NCBI GenBank assembly: GCA_027069385.1
Contig: JALXER010000169.1
Location: forward strand, 1 to 20,248
Reading direction: 5' to 3'
DNA length: 20,248 nucleotides
DNA from: Paracoccaceae bacterium
GTDB lineage: Bacteria > Pseudomonadota > Alphaproteobacteria > Rhodobacterales > Rhodobacteraceae
The notes under the pieces were generated by a model. It had not been told where the DNA came from. It was given only the letters and a program-made list of their open reading frames with translations, and made no database searches. Below, piece by piece: positions 1-7,691 of this stretch (position 1 is the stretch's first letter; each line of letters opens with the position of its first letter). The translations under genes were made by a program, and so were the position numbers.

Positions 1-72
1 ACCTCCGGCCGCGTCATGTTTGAAAAAACGGTCGATGGTGCGCAAAAGCATGCTGGTGGGGGTTCCCTTCAT
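1..72 (-). CDS. nhaA: Na+/H+ antiporter NhaA, N-terminal fragment (runs off the left edge)
   Basis: Only the first 24 codons are inside the window. The reverse strand from position 72 reads MKGTPTSMLLRT and then IDRFFKHDAAGG. The stretch R-x-x-x-R-F-F-x-x-[DE]-x-[AS]-G-G just after the start is the hallmark of the NhaA N-terminus, which precedes the first membrane helix. NhaA is an inner-membrane antiporter that exchanges Na+ or Li+ for protons and supports pH and salt homeostasis. A second in-frame ATG at 51 (MLLRTIDRFF) could be the true start. An AAGGGA lies upstream of it, though about 12 bases away, and no clear ribosome-binding site precedes the ATG at 72. The gene is divergent from the hydrolase at 142, with about 70 bases between the starts. 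The identification rests on a short peptide, so it is good but not certain. Confidence 0.6.
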   Translation of the reverse strand, partial: MKGTPTSMLLRTIDRFFKHDAAGG

Positions 73-141
73 TTGTGGTTTTACAACAGATGGGGGGCGG
101 GGTAGGGTTTTTAAAGACGTGAATGCTAAATGAGGCCCGCC

Positions 142-882
142 ATGCGCCCGATTACCCTTGAAACCCTTGCCGGTTTTGGCCCGATCTATGGCCCCCCCGG
201 AGACGCGCCCGCGCCCGGCGTGGTGATTGTGCATGGCGGCGAAGGGCCGATGGCGGGCTGGTCGCATCGCTTTGCGCTGATTCTGGCGGCGCACGGGTTT
301 CTGGCGCTTCCGGTTTCCTATGGCGAGGGGGATTTCTTTGGTGCCGGAGAGATCCGCGATACGCCCCTGATGCATGACCTGCAGGCGCTGCGGGCATTGA
401 ACGCGCATCCGCGTTGCACGGGCACGGGGCTGTTTGGCTGGTCGCGGGGCGGTGAAAAGGTGCTGCTGCTGGCCTCGCTGGTCGGGTCCGATCCGGCGCT
501 GAAATGCGTCGCGGCACATACGCCTTCGGACAAGGTGGTCTCGGCCTTTGATCCGGTGGCCATGCGCGAGGGGCGCGAATGGCGCAGCACCCGACCCGAT
601 GCACCGCACGCCTGGGTCTGGGATGATCCGGCCATGGCCGACCGCCTGATCCCCGGTGCGGAAATAGAGATCGAGCGTTTCAACGGGCCGGTTTTCCTGT
701 CGGTTGGCACGGCTGACGAGGTCTGGCCGCATGAACAAACCCTTACCCTTGCCGCGCGGCTGGAAAAGGCCGGCAATCCGGCGGACTTGCTGGTGGCGCA
801 GGGGCAGGGCCATGGCTATGATTTTGATACCGAGCCGATGCTCTGGGACCGGCTGGTCACGTTTTTCCGACGGCATCTGTAG
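142..882 (+). CDS. alpha/beta hydrolase (dienelactone hydrolase / BAAT C-terminal type)
   Basis: A 246-residue cytoplasmic alpha/beta hydrolase. VVIVHGGEG (about 27-35) supplies the oxyanion-hole strand. GWSRGG holds the nucleophile Ser101 in a G-x-S-x-G elbow. GTADEVWP supplies Asp192 and GQGHGYDF supplies His224, completing a Ser-Asp-His triad with normal spacing. The segment around Ser101, ending in VLLLASL, resembles the BAAT/acyl-CoA thioesterase C-terminal domain. The protein also fits the broad dienelactone hydrolase family, so the substrate is unknown. An ATG at 130 is in frame, but the ATG at 142 has GAGG at 132-135 with a six-base spacer and is preferred. There is no signal peptide. 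The stop codon lies inside the GTAG head of a REP-type palindrome. The gene stands alone, divergent from nhaA. Confidence 0.85.
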   Translation: MRPITLETLAGFGPIYGPPGDAPAPGVVIVHGGEGPMAGWSHRFALILAAHGFLALPVSYGEGDFFGAGEIRDTPLMHDLQALRALNAHPRCTGTGLFGWSRGGEKVLLLASLVGSDPALKCVAAHTPSDKVVSAFDPVAMREGREWRSTRPDAPHAWVWDDPAMADRLIPGAEIEIERFNGPVFLSVGTADEVWPHEQTLTLAARLEKAGNPADLLVAQGQGHGYDFDTEPMLWDRLVTFFRRHL

Positions 883-900
883 GGTGGGCTTTGGCCCACC
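879..900 (+). repeat. REP-type palindrome 1 (GTAG head)
   Basis: GTAG is followed by GGTGGGC, loop TTTG, and GCCCACC: a perfect 7-bp stem. The hydrolase stop codon TAG is part of the GTAG head. The same head and stem type recurs at 3854-3877, 4819-4844 and 4859-4882. GTAG-headed palindromes are the classic REP form mobilised by RAYT (TnpA-REP) transposases. It may also act as a weak transcript end, but no T-run follows. Confidence 0.7.
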
Positions 901-946
901 ATCCGGCGTGTCCGTTGGCCTTTTATTCCAACAACAATTATTCGGT

Positions 947-974
947 TTGCATGGTCAAGGATTTGCGGCATACT
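947..974 (+). promoter_or_regulatory. candidate sigma-70 promoter for maeB
   Basis: TTGCAT (947-952) and CATACT (969-974) are separated by 16 bases and lie 35 bases upstream of the chosen maeB start. The -35 box matches the consensus at four of six positions. This is a by-eye match only. Confidence 0.35.
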
Positions 975-984
975 GCGCATCCCG

Positions 985-994
985 TTGTATACAA
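985..994 (+). promoter_or_regulatory. perfect palindrome TTGTATACAA, candidate GntR-family operator
   Basis: A perfect 10-base palindrome lies between the candidate promoter (-10 at 969-974) and the maeB ATG at 1009, where transcription would be expected to start. TGTATACA cores are known operators of FadR/VanR-type GntR regulators; the malonate regulator MatR is one example. A repressor bound here would block initiation or early elongation. No GntR gene is in the window, so the regulator is unknown. Confidence 0.35.
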
Positions 995-1008
995 AAAAGG
1001 CCCGATCC

Positions 1009-3267
1009 ATGACTGACACCCCCGCGCTGCGCTATCACGAATTTCCCAAACCCGGTAAGCTGGAAATCAGGGCGACCAAGCCGCTGGCCAACGGGCGTGA
1101 TCTGGCGCTGGCCTATTCGCCCGGCGTGGCCGATGCCTGCATGGAAATCAAGGCCGATCCGGCCAATGCGGCGCGCTATACCGCGCGGGGCAATCTGGTG
1201 GGCGTGGTCACCAACGGGTCGGCGGCGCTGGGCCTTGGCAATATCGGCGGGCTGGCCAGTAAACCGATCATGGAGGGCAAGGCGGTTCTGTTCAAGAAAT
1301 TCGCCAATATCGACTGTTTCGATATAGAGATGGACGAGGCCGACCCCTACAAGCTGGCTGAATCGATCATCATGATGGAGCCGACCTTTGGCGCGATCAA
1401 CCTCGAGGATATCAAGGCCCCCGAGTGCTTTATCGTCGAGAAAATCTGCCGCGAGCGCATGAACATTCCGGTATTCCACGATGACCAGCACGGCACCGCG
1501 ATTGTGGTTGGCGCGGCGGCGACCAACGCGCTGCATGTGGCGGGCAAACGGTTCGAGGATATCAAGGTGGTGTCCACCGGCGGCGGCGCTGCCGGGATTG
1601 CCTGCCTGAACATGCTGCTGAAACTGGGGGTCAAGCGCGAAAACGTCTGGCTGTGCGACATTGAAGGGCTGGTCTATCAGGGCCGTGCCGAGGAAATGAC
1701 TCCGCAAAAGGAGGCATTCGCCCAGGACAGCGACTTGCGCAGTCTGGACGATGTGATCGACGGGGCCGATATGTTTCTGGGGCTGTCCGGCCCGGGGGTG
1801 CTGAAACCCGAGATGGTGGCCAAAATGACCAAGGCGCCGATTGTGTTTGCGCTTGCCAACCCGACGCCCGAAATCATGCCCGACGAAGTGCGCTCGGTTG
1901 CGCCTGACGCCATTATTGCCACGGGGCGCTCGGACTTTCCCAATCAGGTCAACAATGTGCTTTGTTTTCCGTTTATCTTTCGCGGCGCGCTGGATGTGGG
2001 GGCCACCACGATCAACGACGCGATGGAGGTTGCTTGCGTCGAAGGAATCGCGGCGCTGGCCCGCGCCAGTTCTTCGGCCGAGGCGGCGGCGGCCTATAAG
2101 GATGAAAGCCTGAATTTCGGCCCTGAATACCTGATCCCCAAACCGTTTGACCCGCGCCTGCTGGCCATCGTATCCGGCGCGGTGGTGCGTGCGGCGATGG
2201 AGTCCGGCGTTGCAACCCGGCCCATTGCCGATCTTGACGCGTATAAGCAAAAGCTCGACGGGTCGGTGTTCCGTTCGGCGCTGATCATGCGCCCGGTTTT
2301 CGAAGCAGCGCGCGGCGCGGTGCGGCGCATCGTGTTTGCCGAGGGCGAATCCGAGCGTGTCTTGCGCGCGGCCCATGCGATGGTTGAGGAAATGGTTGAT
2401 AAACCGATCCTGATCGGCCGCCCGGAGGTCGTCGCGGCACGGTTGGAAAAATACGGGCTGCCGATTACGCAGGGCAAGGATTTTGAGCTGGTTAACCCGC
2501 AGAACGACCCGCGGTTCCGCGACTATTGGGGCACCTATCACGAAATCATGCAGCGGCGCGGTGTCACGCCCGACCTTGCCAAGGCGATTTTGCGCACCAA
2601 CACCACTGCGATTGCTGCCGTCATGGTGGCGCGCGGCGATGCGGACAGCCTGATTTGCGGCACCTTCGGGCAATACCTGTGGCATCTGAATTATGTGGAT
2701 CAGGTGCTTGGCTCGACTGAACTGACCCCGCGCGGCGCGCTGTCGATGATGATTTTGGAAGGCGGGCCGTTGTTTATCGCCGACACCCATGTCAATGCCG
2801 AGCCGACCGCCGCGCAGATGGTCGATACGGTGCTGGGCGCGGCGCGCCATGTGTGCCGCTTTGGCCTGCAACCCAAAATAGCGCTATGCTCGCATTCGCA
2901 ATTTGGCAACCTGAACACACCTTCGGCGCAACGGATGCGCGAGGCGCTGGCGATGCTCGACCAAATGGACCTTGATTTTGTCTATGAGGGCGAGATGCAT
3001 ACCGACGCGGCGCTGGACGAAGGCTTGCGGCGCAAGATCTTCCCCAACTCGCGTTACGCGGGCGCGGCGAATGTGCTGGTCTTTGCCAATTCCGATGCGG
3101 CCAGTGCAGTGCGCAACATCCTGAAAATGTCGGCCGGCGGGTTGGAGGTCGGGCCGATTCTGATGGGCATGGGCAACAAAGCCCATATCGTGACGCCGTC
3201 CATTACCGCGCGCGGGCTGCTGAACATGGCCGCCCTGGCGGGGACTCCGGTGGCGACGTATAGTTGA
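1009..3267 (+). CDS. maeB: NADP-dependent malic enzyme with phosphotransacetylase-like C-terminal domain
   Basis: A 752-residue MaeB-type enzyme that decarboxylates malate to pyruvate with reduction of NADP, linking the TCA cycle to pyruvate and NADPH supply. The N-terminal malic domain carries KLEIRATKPL, YSPGVA, LGNIGGLASKP and FHDDQHGTA (from about residue 156). The nucleotide-binding domain carries TGGGAAGIAC, ANPTPEIMPDE and TGRSDFPNQVNNVL. From about residue 430 a phosphotransacetylase-like domain follows (RIVFAEGESERVLRAA, then VLVFANSDAASAVRNILK near the end). In MaeB proteins this domain is usually non-catalytic and regulatory, for example in acetyl-CoA response. The full length is typical. 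The frame is open back to a TTG at 985, but the ATG at 1009 has AAGG eight bases upstream and gives the familiar MTDTPALRYHEFP start. The gene is monocistronic in this view. Confidence 0.95.
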   Translation: MTDTPALRYHEFPKPGKLEIRATKPLANGRDLALAYSPGVADACMEIKADPANAARYTARGNLVGVVTNGSAALGLGNIGGLASKPIMEGKAVLFKKFANIDCFDIEMDEADPYKLAESIIMMEPTFGAINLEDIKAPECFIVEKICRERMNIPVFHDDQHGTAIVVGAAATNALHVAGKRFEDIKVVSTGGGAAGIACLNMLLKLGVKRENVWLCDIEGLVYQGRAEEMTPQKEAFAQDSDLRSLDDVIDGADMFLGLSGPGVLKPEMVAKMTKAPIVFALANPTPEIMPDEVRSVAPDAIIATGRSDFPNQVNNVLCFPFIFRGALDVGATTINDAMEVACVEGIAALARASSSAEAAAAYKDESLNFGPEYLIPKPFDPRLLAIVSGAVVRAAMESGVATRPIADLDAYKQKLDGSVFRSALIMRPVFEAARGAVRRIVFAEGESERVLRAAHAMVEEMVDKPILIGRPEVVAARLEKYGLPITQGKDFELVNPQNDPRFRDYWGTYHEIMQRRGVTPDLAKAILRTNTTAIAAVMVARGDADSLICGTFGQYLWHLNYVDQVLGSTELTPRGALSMMILEGGPLFIADTHVNAEPTAAQMVDTVLGAARHVCRFGLQPKIALCSHSQFGNLNTPSAQRMREALAMLDQMDLDFVYEGEMHTDAALDEGLRRKIFPNSRYAGAANVLVFANSDAASAVRNILKMSAGGLEVGPILMGMGNKAHIVTPSITARGLLNMAALAGTPVATYS

Positions 3268-3276
3268 GGGGGGATA

Positions 3277-3734
3277 ATGTCTGACAGCTGAATAACGATT
3301 GTTCCTTTAGACCCTTGGCTTTTTGTTGCTCCAGAGCGCCTTGGGGCCGGGCGGGCATGGCTTGCCAACAAAGGCTCGAGCCATTCGGAAACCAAGGTGC
3401 TCATTTTTGACAAACCGCAATTTTTCGATGCAGGTGCAAATTTTTCAAACGTCAGGTGCCCTTCTTGCGGCGCTATTCTTTCCTTGGAGGAATGGGGTAA
3501 CTGGATGAATGAAGATAGTGATGGCAGGGAATTTCGTTTGCAGCCAAAGCAACTTGCTTGCTGCAATGGGCCAGCCGTAACGCTTAATGATTTGAAGTAT
3601 GAGTTTCATCAAGCTTTTGGGTGTGTGCTATCGAGGGGATGAACTTAGATGTTGGGGTTCTTTCTGGCGCGGATATTGAAGAATTGGAAAACCTGCTAGA
3701 AACACCTATTTCGGTTGTTTACCAACATATATAA
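3277..3734 (+). pseudogene. disrupted small zinc-knuckle (CPxCG) protein of unknown function
   Basis: The ATG at 3277 has a strong GAGGGG five bases upstream but reads M-S-D-S and then TGA (3289-3291). Past the stop the same frame is clearly coding: ITIVPLDPWLFVAPERLGAG, then FFDAGANFSNVRCPSCGAIL, then LACCNGPAVTLNDLKYEFHQ. It ends at 3642. The sense then continues one frame over, from the ATG at 3639, as MNLDVGVLSGADIEELENLL and VVYQHI, stopping at 3734. Adding one G to the GGGG run at 3635-3638 joins the frames and gives an intact length of 152 residues. CPSCG plus the CC pair suggests a zinc site. The domain is one I have seen as hypothetical proteins but cannot name. A GTG at 3397 could start an 81-residue remnant. 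The base composition is lower in GC than its neighbours, consistent with an acquired, decaying gene. Confidence 0.7.
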
Positions 3735-3853
3735 CGCCATGGCTTTGCTGGTTGGAACGGTGCGTGCTTAAGGGTTTTGTGCAGGTCTAATAATAGACAT
3801 ACCCGTCAACTAGGACGCGTTTTATTGGCGTTTGTGGGCAGATTTCTCGCAAT

Positions 3854-3877
3854 GGTGGGTGCGAGCACCCACCCTAC
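3854..3877 (-). repeat. REP-type palindrome 2 (GTAG head on the minus strand)
   Basis: GGTGGGTG, loop CGAG, CACCCACC, then CTAC, which is GTAG on the minus strand. The stem is a perfect 8 bp. A 27-base string covering it (3853-3879) is identical to 4858-4884, about 1 kb away. Confidence 0.75.
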
Positions 3878-4097
3878 GATTTACTCGATTCTTTTTGTTT
3901 CCGTTTTCCTTGCAGGCAAGGGCGGATTCTAAAGGGGAAAGGCGCAAATTGAAACGCCTTTGACCACCGCGGGGAGCTGCCCACTATCGCCGCATTCGCG
4001 GGGATGTATGGCTTGGATGTCGTGAGAAATACAGCGCAGGGCGATGTTGTAATTATATCACTCGTTTCGATTCCCGAGTCTGAATAGTTTCAAACAA

Positions 4098-4126
4098 TTG
4101 TGTTTGGGTAAGGCGGTGATTATAGG
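4098..4126 (+). promoter_or_regulatory. candidate promoter for the beta-barrel gene
   Basis: TTGTGT (4098-4103) and TATAGG (4121-4126) with a 17-base spacer, about 40 bases before the ATG at 4167. It is a reasonable sigma-70-like match seen by eye. Confidence 0.35.
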
Positions 4127-4166
4127 TGGATACGATTAATTCTGTCAGCCTGTTAAGGAGCATTTG

Positions 4167-4793
4167 ATGAAAAAACTGTTATCAACCACCGCCCTCGCTC
4201 TGGGACTTGCCTCTCAGGCGCTCGCCGGCAATCCTGCACCGGCACCTGCGCCGACTATGCCTGTTGCGCCGCCGGTTGCGGCCGCCGCTTCGGATTGGTC
4301 CGGCTTTTATGCCGGGGGGCTGGTCAGCTTTGACAGTGGCACTGTTTCCGCTTTTACAAATGATATTCCTGGCATCAGTAGAACACTTGAATCAAACACA
4401 GCATTTGGCGGTTTTGTCGGCTATAATCGGCAGGTGAACAATCTGGTGTTTGGGGGCGAGTTGGCCTATACCACCGGTAACATACCTGTCACGGGCCTTT
4501 TGAGCTCTTTCGTAACAGACCGTGTGGATGCCAAGGGGCGGCTTGGCTATAGTTTCGGCTCTGCGTTTGTGTATGGCGTTGTCGGGTATTCATGAGCGAC
4601 CACGAGTGATTCAGGTACCCTCTATCCGGCTGCGGGGCTTAACTATGGTGTGGGCCTTGATTATATGGTCAATGATCATATTTTCGTCGGGGCTGAATAC
4701 CTGATGCGCAATTTGACCGGGTCCGATGTCGGGGTTAACCGGATTGACGCCACCATTAACAGCGCAACCATTCGCGCCGGTTACAAGTTTTAA
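4167..4793 (+). pseudogene. outer-membrane beta-barrel protein (opacity/Omp25-like), interrupted by one in-frame TGA
   Basis: The ATG at 4167 has AAGGAG six bases upstream. The N-terminus MKKLLSTTALALGLASQALA is a signal peptide with cleavage likely after residue 20. A Pro/Ala-rich linker follows, then DWSGFYAGGLVSF, the usual opening of the small OMP_b-brl barrel family. Alternating strands continue to VYGVVGYS, where codon 143 (4593-4595) is TGA. The same frame then resumes perfectly with ATTSDSGTLYPAAGLNYGVG and VFVGAEYL-like strands. It ends in IRAGYKF and TAA at 4793, with the C-terminal aromatic residue needed for BAM recognition. Without the stop the protein would be 208 residues, a normal family length. 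TGG (Trp) to TGA is the simplest origin. The truncated 142-residue product would lack the last strands and the C-terminal signal, so it is unlikely to fold. A sequencing error cannot be excluded. Confidence 0.8.
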
Positions 4794-4818
4794 GACAAGG
4801 CACCGGTACTTCCGAGCC

Positions 4819-4850
4819 GTAGGGTGCATGGTTTTCCACGCGCCTTTTTT
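4819..4850 (+). terminator. hairpin with T-tract; also REP-type palindrome 3
   Basis: GTAG at 4819-4822 is followed by stem GGTGCATGG, loop TTTT, and CCACGCGCC (4823-4844), nine pairs with one G-T wobble and one mismatch. TTTTTT follows at 4845-4850. It lies 25 bases after the beta-barrel gene, so it can serve as its intrinsic terminator. It shares the GTAG head of the other palindromes and faces palindrome 4 across 14 bases. Confidence 0.6.
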
Positions 4851-4858
4851 GTGCTGTT

Positions 4859-4882
4859 GGTGGGTGCGAGCACCCACCCTAC
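4859..4882 (-). repeat. REP-type palindrome 4 (GTAG head on the minus strand)
   Basis: GGTGGGTG, loop CGAG, CACCCACC, then CTAC, identical in sequence to palindrome 2. With palindrome 3 it forms a convergent pair (GTAG at 4819 to CTAC at 4882), the layout of a REPIN. Confidence 0.75.
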
Positions 4883-5029
4883 GAATTACTGAACCCTTGT
4901 TCATTTCCATTTGCCATTGTCGGGCGGGCGTATTAAACTGCGCCACATCTGCCCGACAAGAGGCGGCACATTTCCCGAGGGGTGCGCGTTCACCAAGGCC
5001 GGTCCGGCCATCAAATCGGGAGTCCACCC

Positions 5030-6919
<1,890 letters not shown>

Positions 6920-6954
6920 AATGCGGTAATGGCAAGTCCCGTACCAACAACCTG

Positions 6955-6990
6955 ACGCCGATAGCTCTTTGCATAGGTTATCGGTGTTTT
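6955..6990 (+). terminator. probable intrinsic terminator of prpE
   Basis: ACGCCGATA (6955-6963) pairs with TATCGGTGT (6979-6987) over nine positions including one G-T wobble, with a 15-base loop. The 3' side runs into TTTT and ATTTAT. It lies 36 bases after the prpE stop. The long loop is a weakness. Confidence 0.5.
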
Positions 6991-7057
6991 ATTTATATTT
7001 ACATAATGTTACCTAATTTTCTTTTAATTTTACTTGAAAGCTAACATATGGTTAAAG

Positions 7058-7132
7058 TTGCATTGTGCAAATGAAAAACGCCAAAAATGGCAAAATGCAA
7101 ATTCCACATTTTTATCTGTGCAAATTGCAATT
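7058..7132 (+). promoter_or_regulatory. repeated TGCAAAT boxes in an AT-rich leader
   Basis: The 288-base gap between prpE and the signalling genes is strikingly AT-rich after the terminator. TGCAAAT occurs at 7066, 7096 and 7119. The first copy is part of the inverted repeat TTGCA-TTG-TGCAA (7058-7070). The last runs into the palindrome AATTGCAATT (7123-7132). Another TTGCAT is at 7172. This looks like an operator array for a dimeric regulator of the downstream genes. A weak -35 (TTGAAA, 7141) follows, but no convincing -10. Confidence 0.35.
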
Positions 7133-7207
7133 ACCGGGCTTTGAAACCTGTGTTAAATTACGGCCTATGGATTGCATAACACAGGGCGAGGGAAAAAGGA
7201 GAATGTT

Positions 7208-7690
7208 ATGAAGAAACTGTTAACCACCCCCGCGCAGATCCTGCTCGCCATTTTCGCTCTGATTCTTCCGGGTGCGGTTGCGGCGCAGGACGCAATGTTT
7301 ACCATTGTCAGCGGTGACACCACCCTGACCTTCACGGAGGAGGAATATCTGGCCCTGCCCACCATCGAGGTGAAAACAGAGAATGAATGGTTTGACGGTA
7401 TGATTTCGTATATCGGCCCGTCGGGCAGGTCGCTGCTGGATATGGTGCCCCACGAGGGGGCGACGACGGTAACGCTTTATGCCAGTGACGACTATTCGGT
7501 GCCGGTTCCGATCGAGGATTATTATACCTATGACGTGGTTTTTGCCCATACCGCAGACGGGCGGCGCCTTAGCCGGCGTGGCAAAGGGCCGATCTGGGTA
7601 ATGTATCCCCTTAGCGAAAATAGCGAGTTGCAAGACCCGCTATATAACTCCAGACTGATTTACCAACTGGTGCGGATGGAAATTAATTGA
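7208..7690 (+). CDS. secreted protein with oxidoreductase molybdopterin-binding (SUOX-like) fold, COG3915-like
   Basis: A 160-residue exported protein. The ATG at 7208 has AAGGAG six bases upstream; an earlier in-frame ATG at 7172 lacks a good site. MKKLLTTPAQILLAIFALIL followed by PGAVAAQDA is a signal peptide, so the mature protein is periplasmic. Its body (EEYLALPTIEVKTENEW, ISYIGPSGRSLLDMV, SDDYSVPVPIEDYYTYDVVF, GKGPIWVMYPLSE) resembles the small COG3915-type proteins related to the sulfite-oxidase molybdopterin domain. The KGPIW-x-x-YP motif is the clearest signature. There is no cysteine anywhere, so the molybdenum-ligating Cys of true sulfite oxidases is missing and catalysis is unlikely. 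The kinase gene starts one base after the stop, so the two are probably co-translated. A role as ligand-binding partner of that kinase is inference. Confidence 0.7.
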   Translation: MKKLLTTPAQILLAIFALILPGAVAAQDAMFTIVSGDTTLTFTEEEYLALPTIEVKTENEWFDGMISYIGPSGRSLLDMVPHEGATTVTLYASDDYSVPVPIEDYYTYDVVFAHTADGRRLSRRGKGPIWVMYPLSENSELQDPLYNSRLIYQLVRMEIN

Positions 7691-7691
7691 C

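Larger units (their letters stand above)
3735..4166. other. gene-free stretch holding only a REP palindrome and a promoter
   Basis: Apart from the REP-type palindrome at 3854-3877 and the candidate promoter at 4098-4126, I see no gene here. The base composition is mixed to AT-leaning, unlike the flanking metabolic genes. Short frames occur but none looks like a protein I recognise. It probably represents degraded or spacer DNA. Confidence 0.5.

Noticed and set aside
955..2871. Long minus-strand open frame opposite maeB
   Set aside because: It is the antisense shadow of a clear malic enzyme gene. Its His/Arg/Gly-rich translation has no recognisable domain.
4004..4087. 27-codon frame MYGLDVVRNTAQGDVVIISL...
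   Set aside because: It has a protein-like feel, but it is short, has no ribosome-binding site and no family I can recognise. It may be a gene remnant.
4593..4595. TGA as selenocysteine or recoded codon in the beta-barrel gene
   Set aside because: No SECIS-like hairpin was seen directly downstream, beta-barrels do not use selenocysteine, and TGA ends several intact genes in the window.
7208..7690. Assignment as an active sulfite-oxidase-type enzyme
   Set aside because: There is no cysteine to ligate molybdenum, and the protein is much shorter than catalytic family members.
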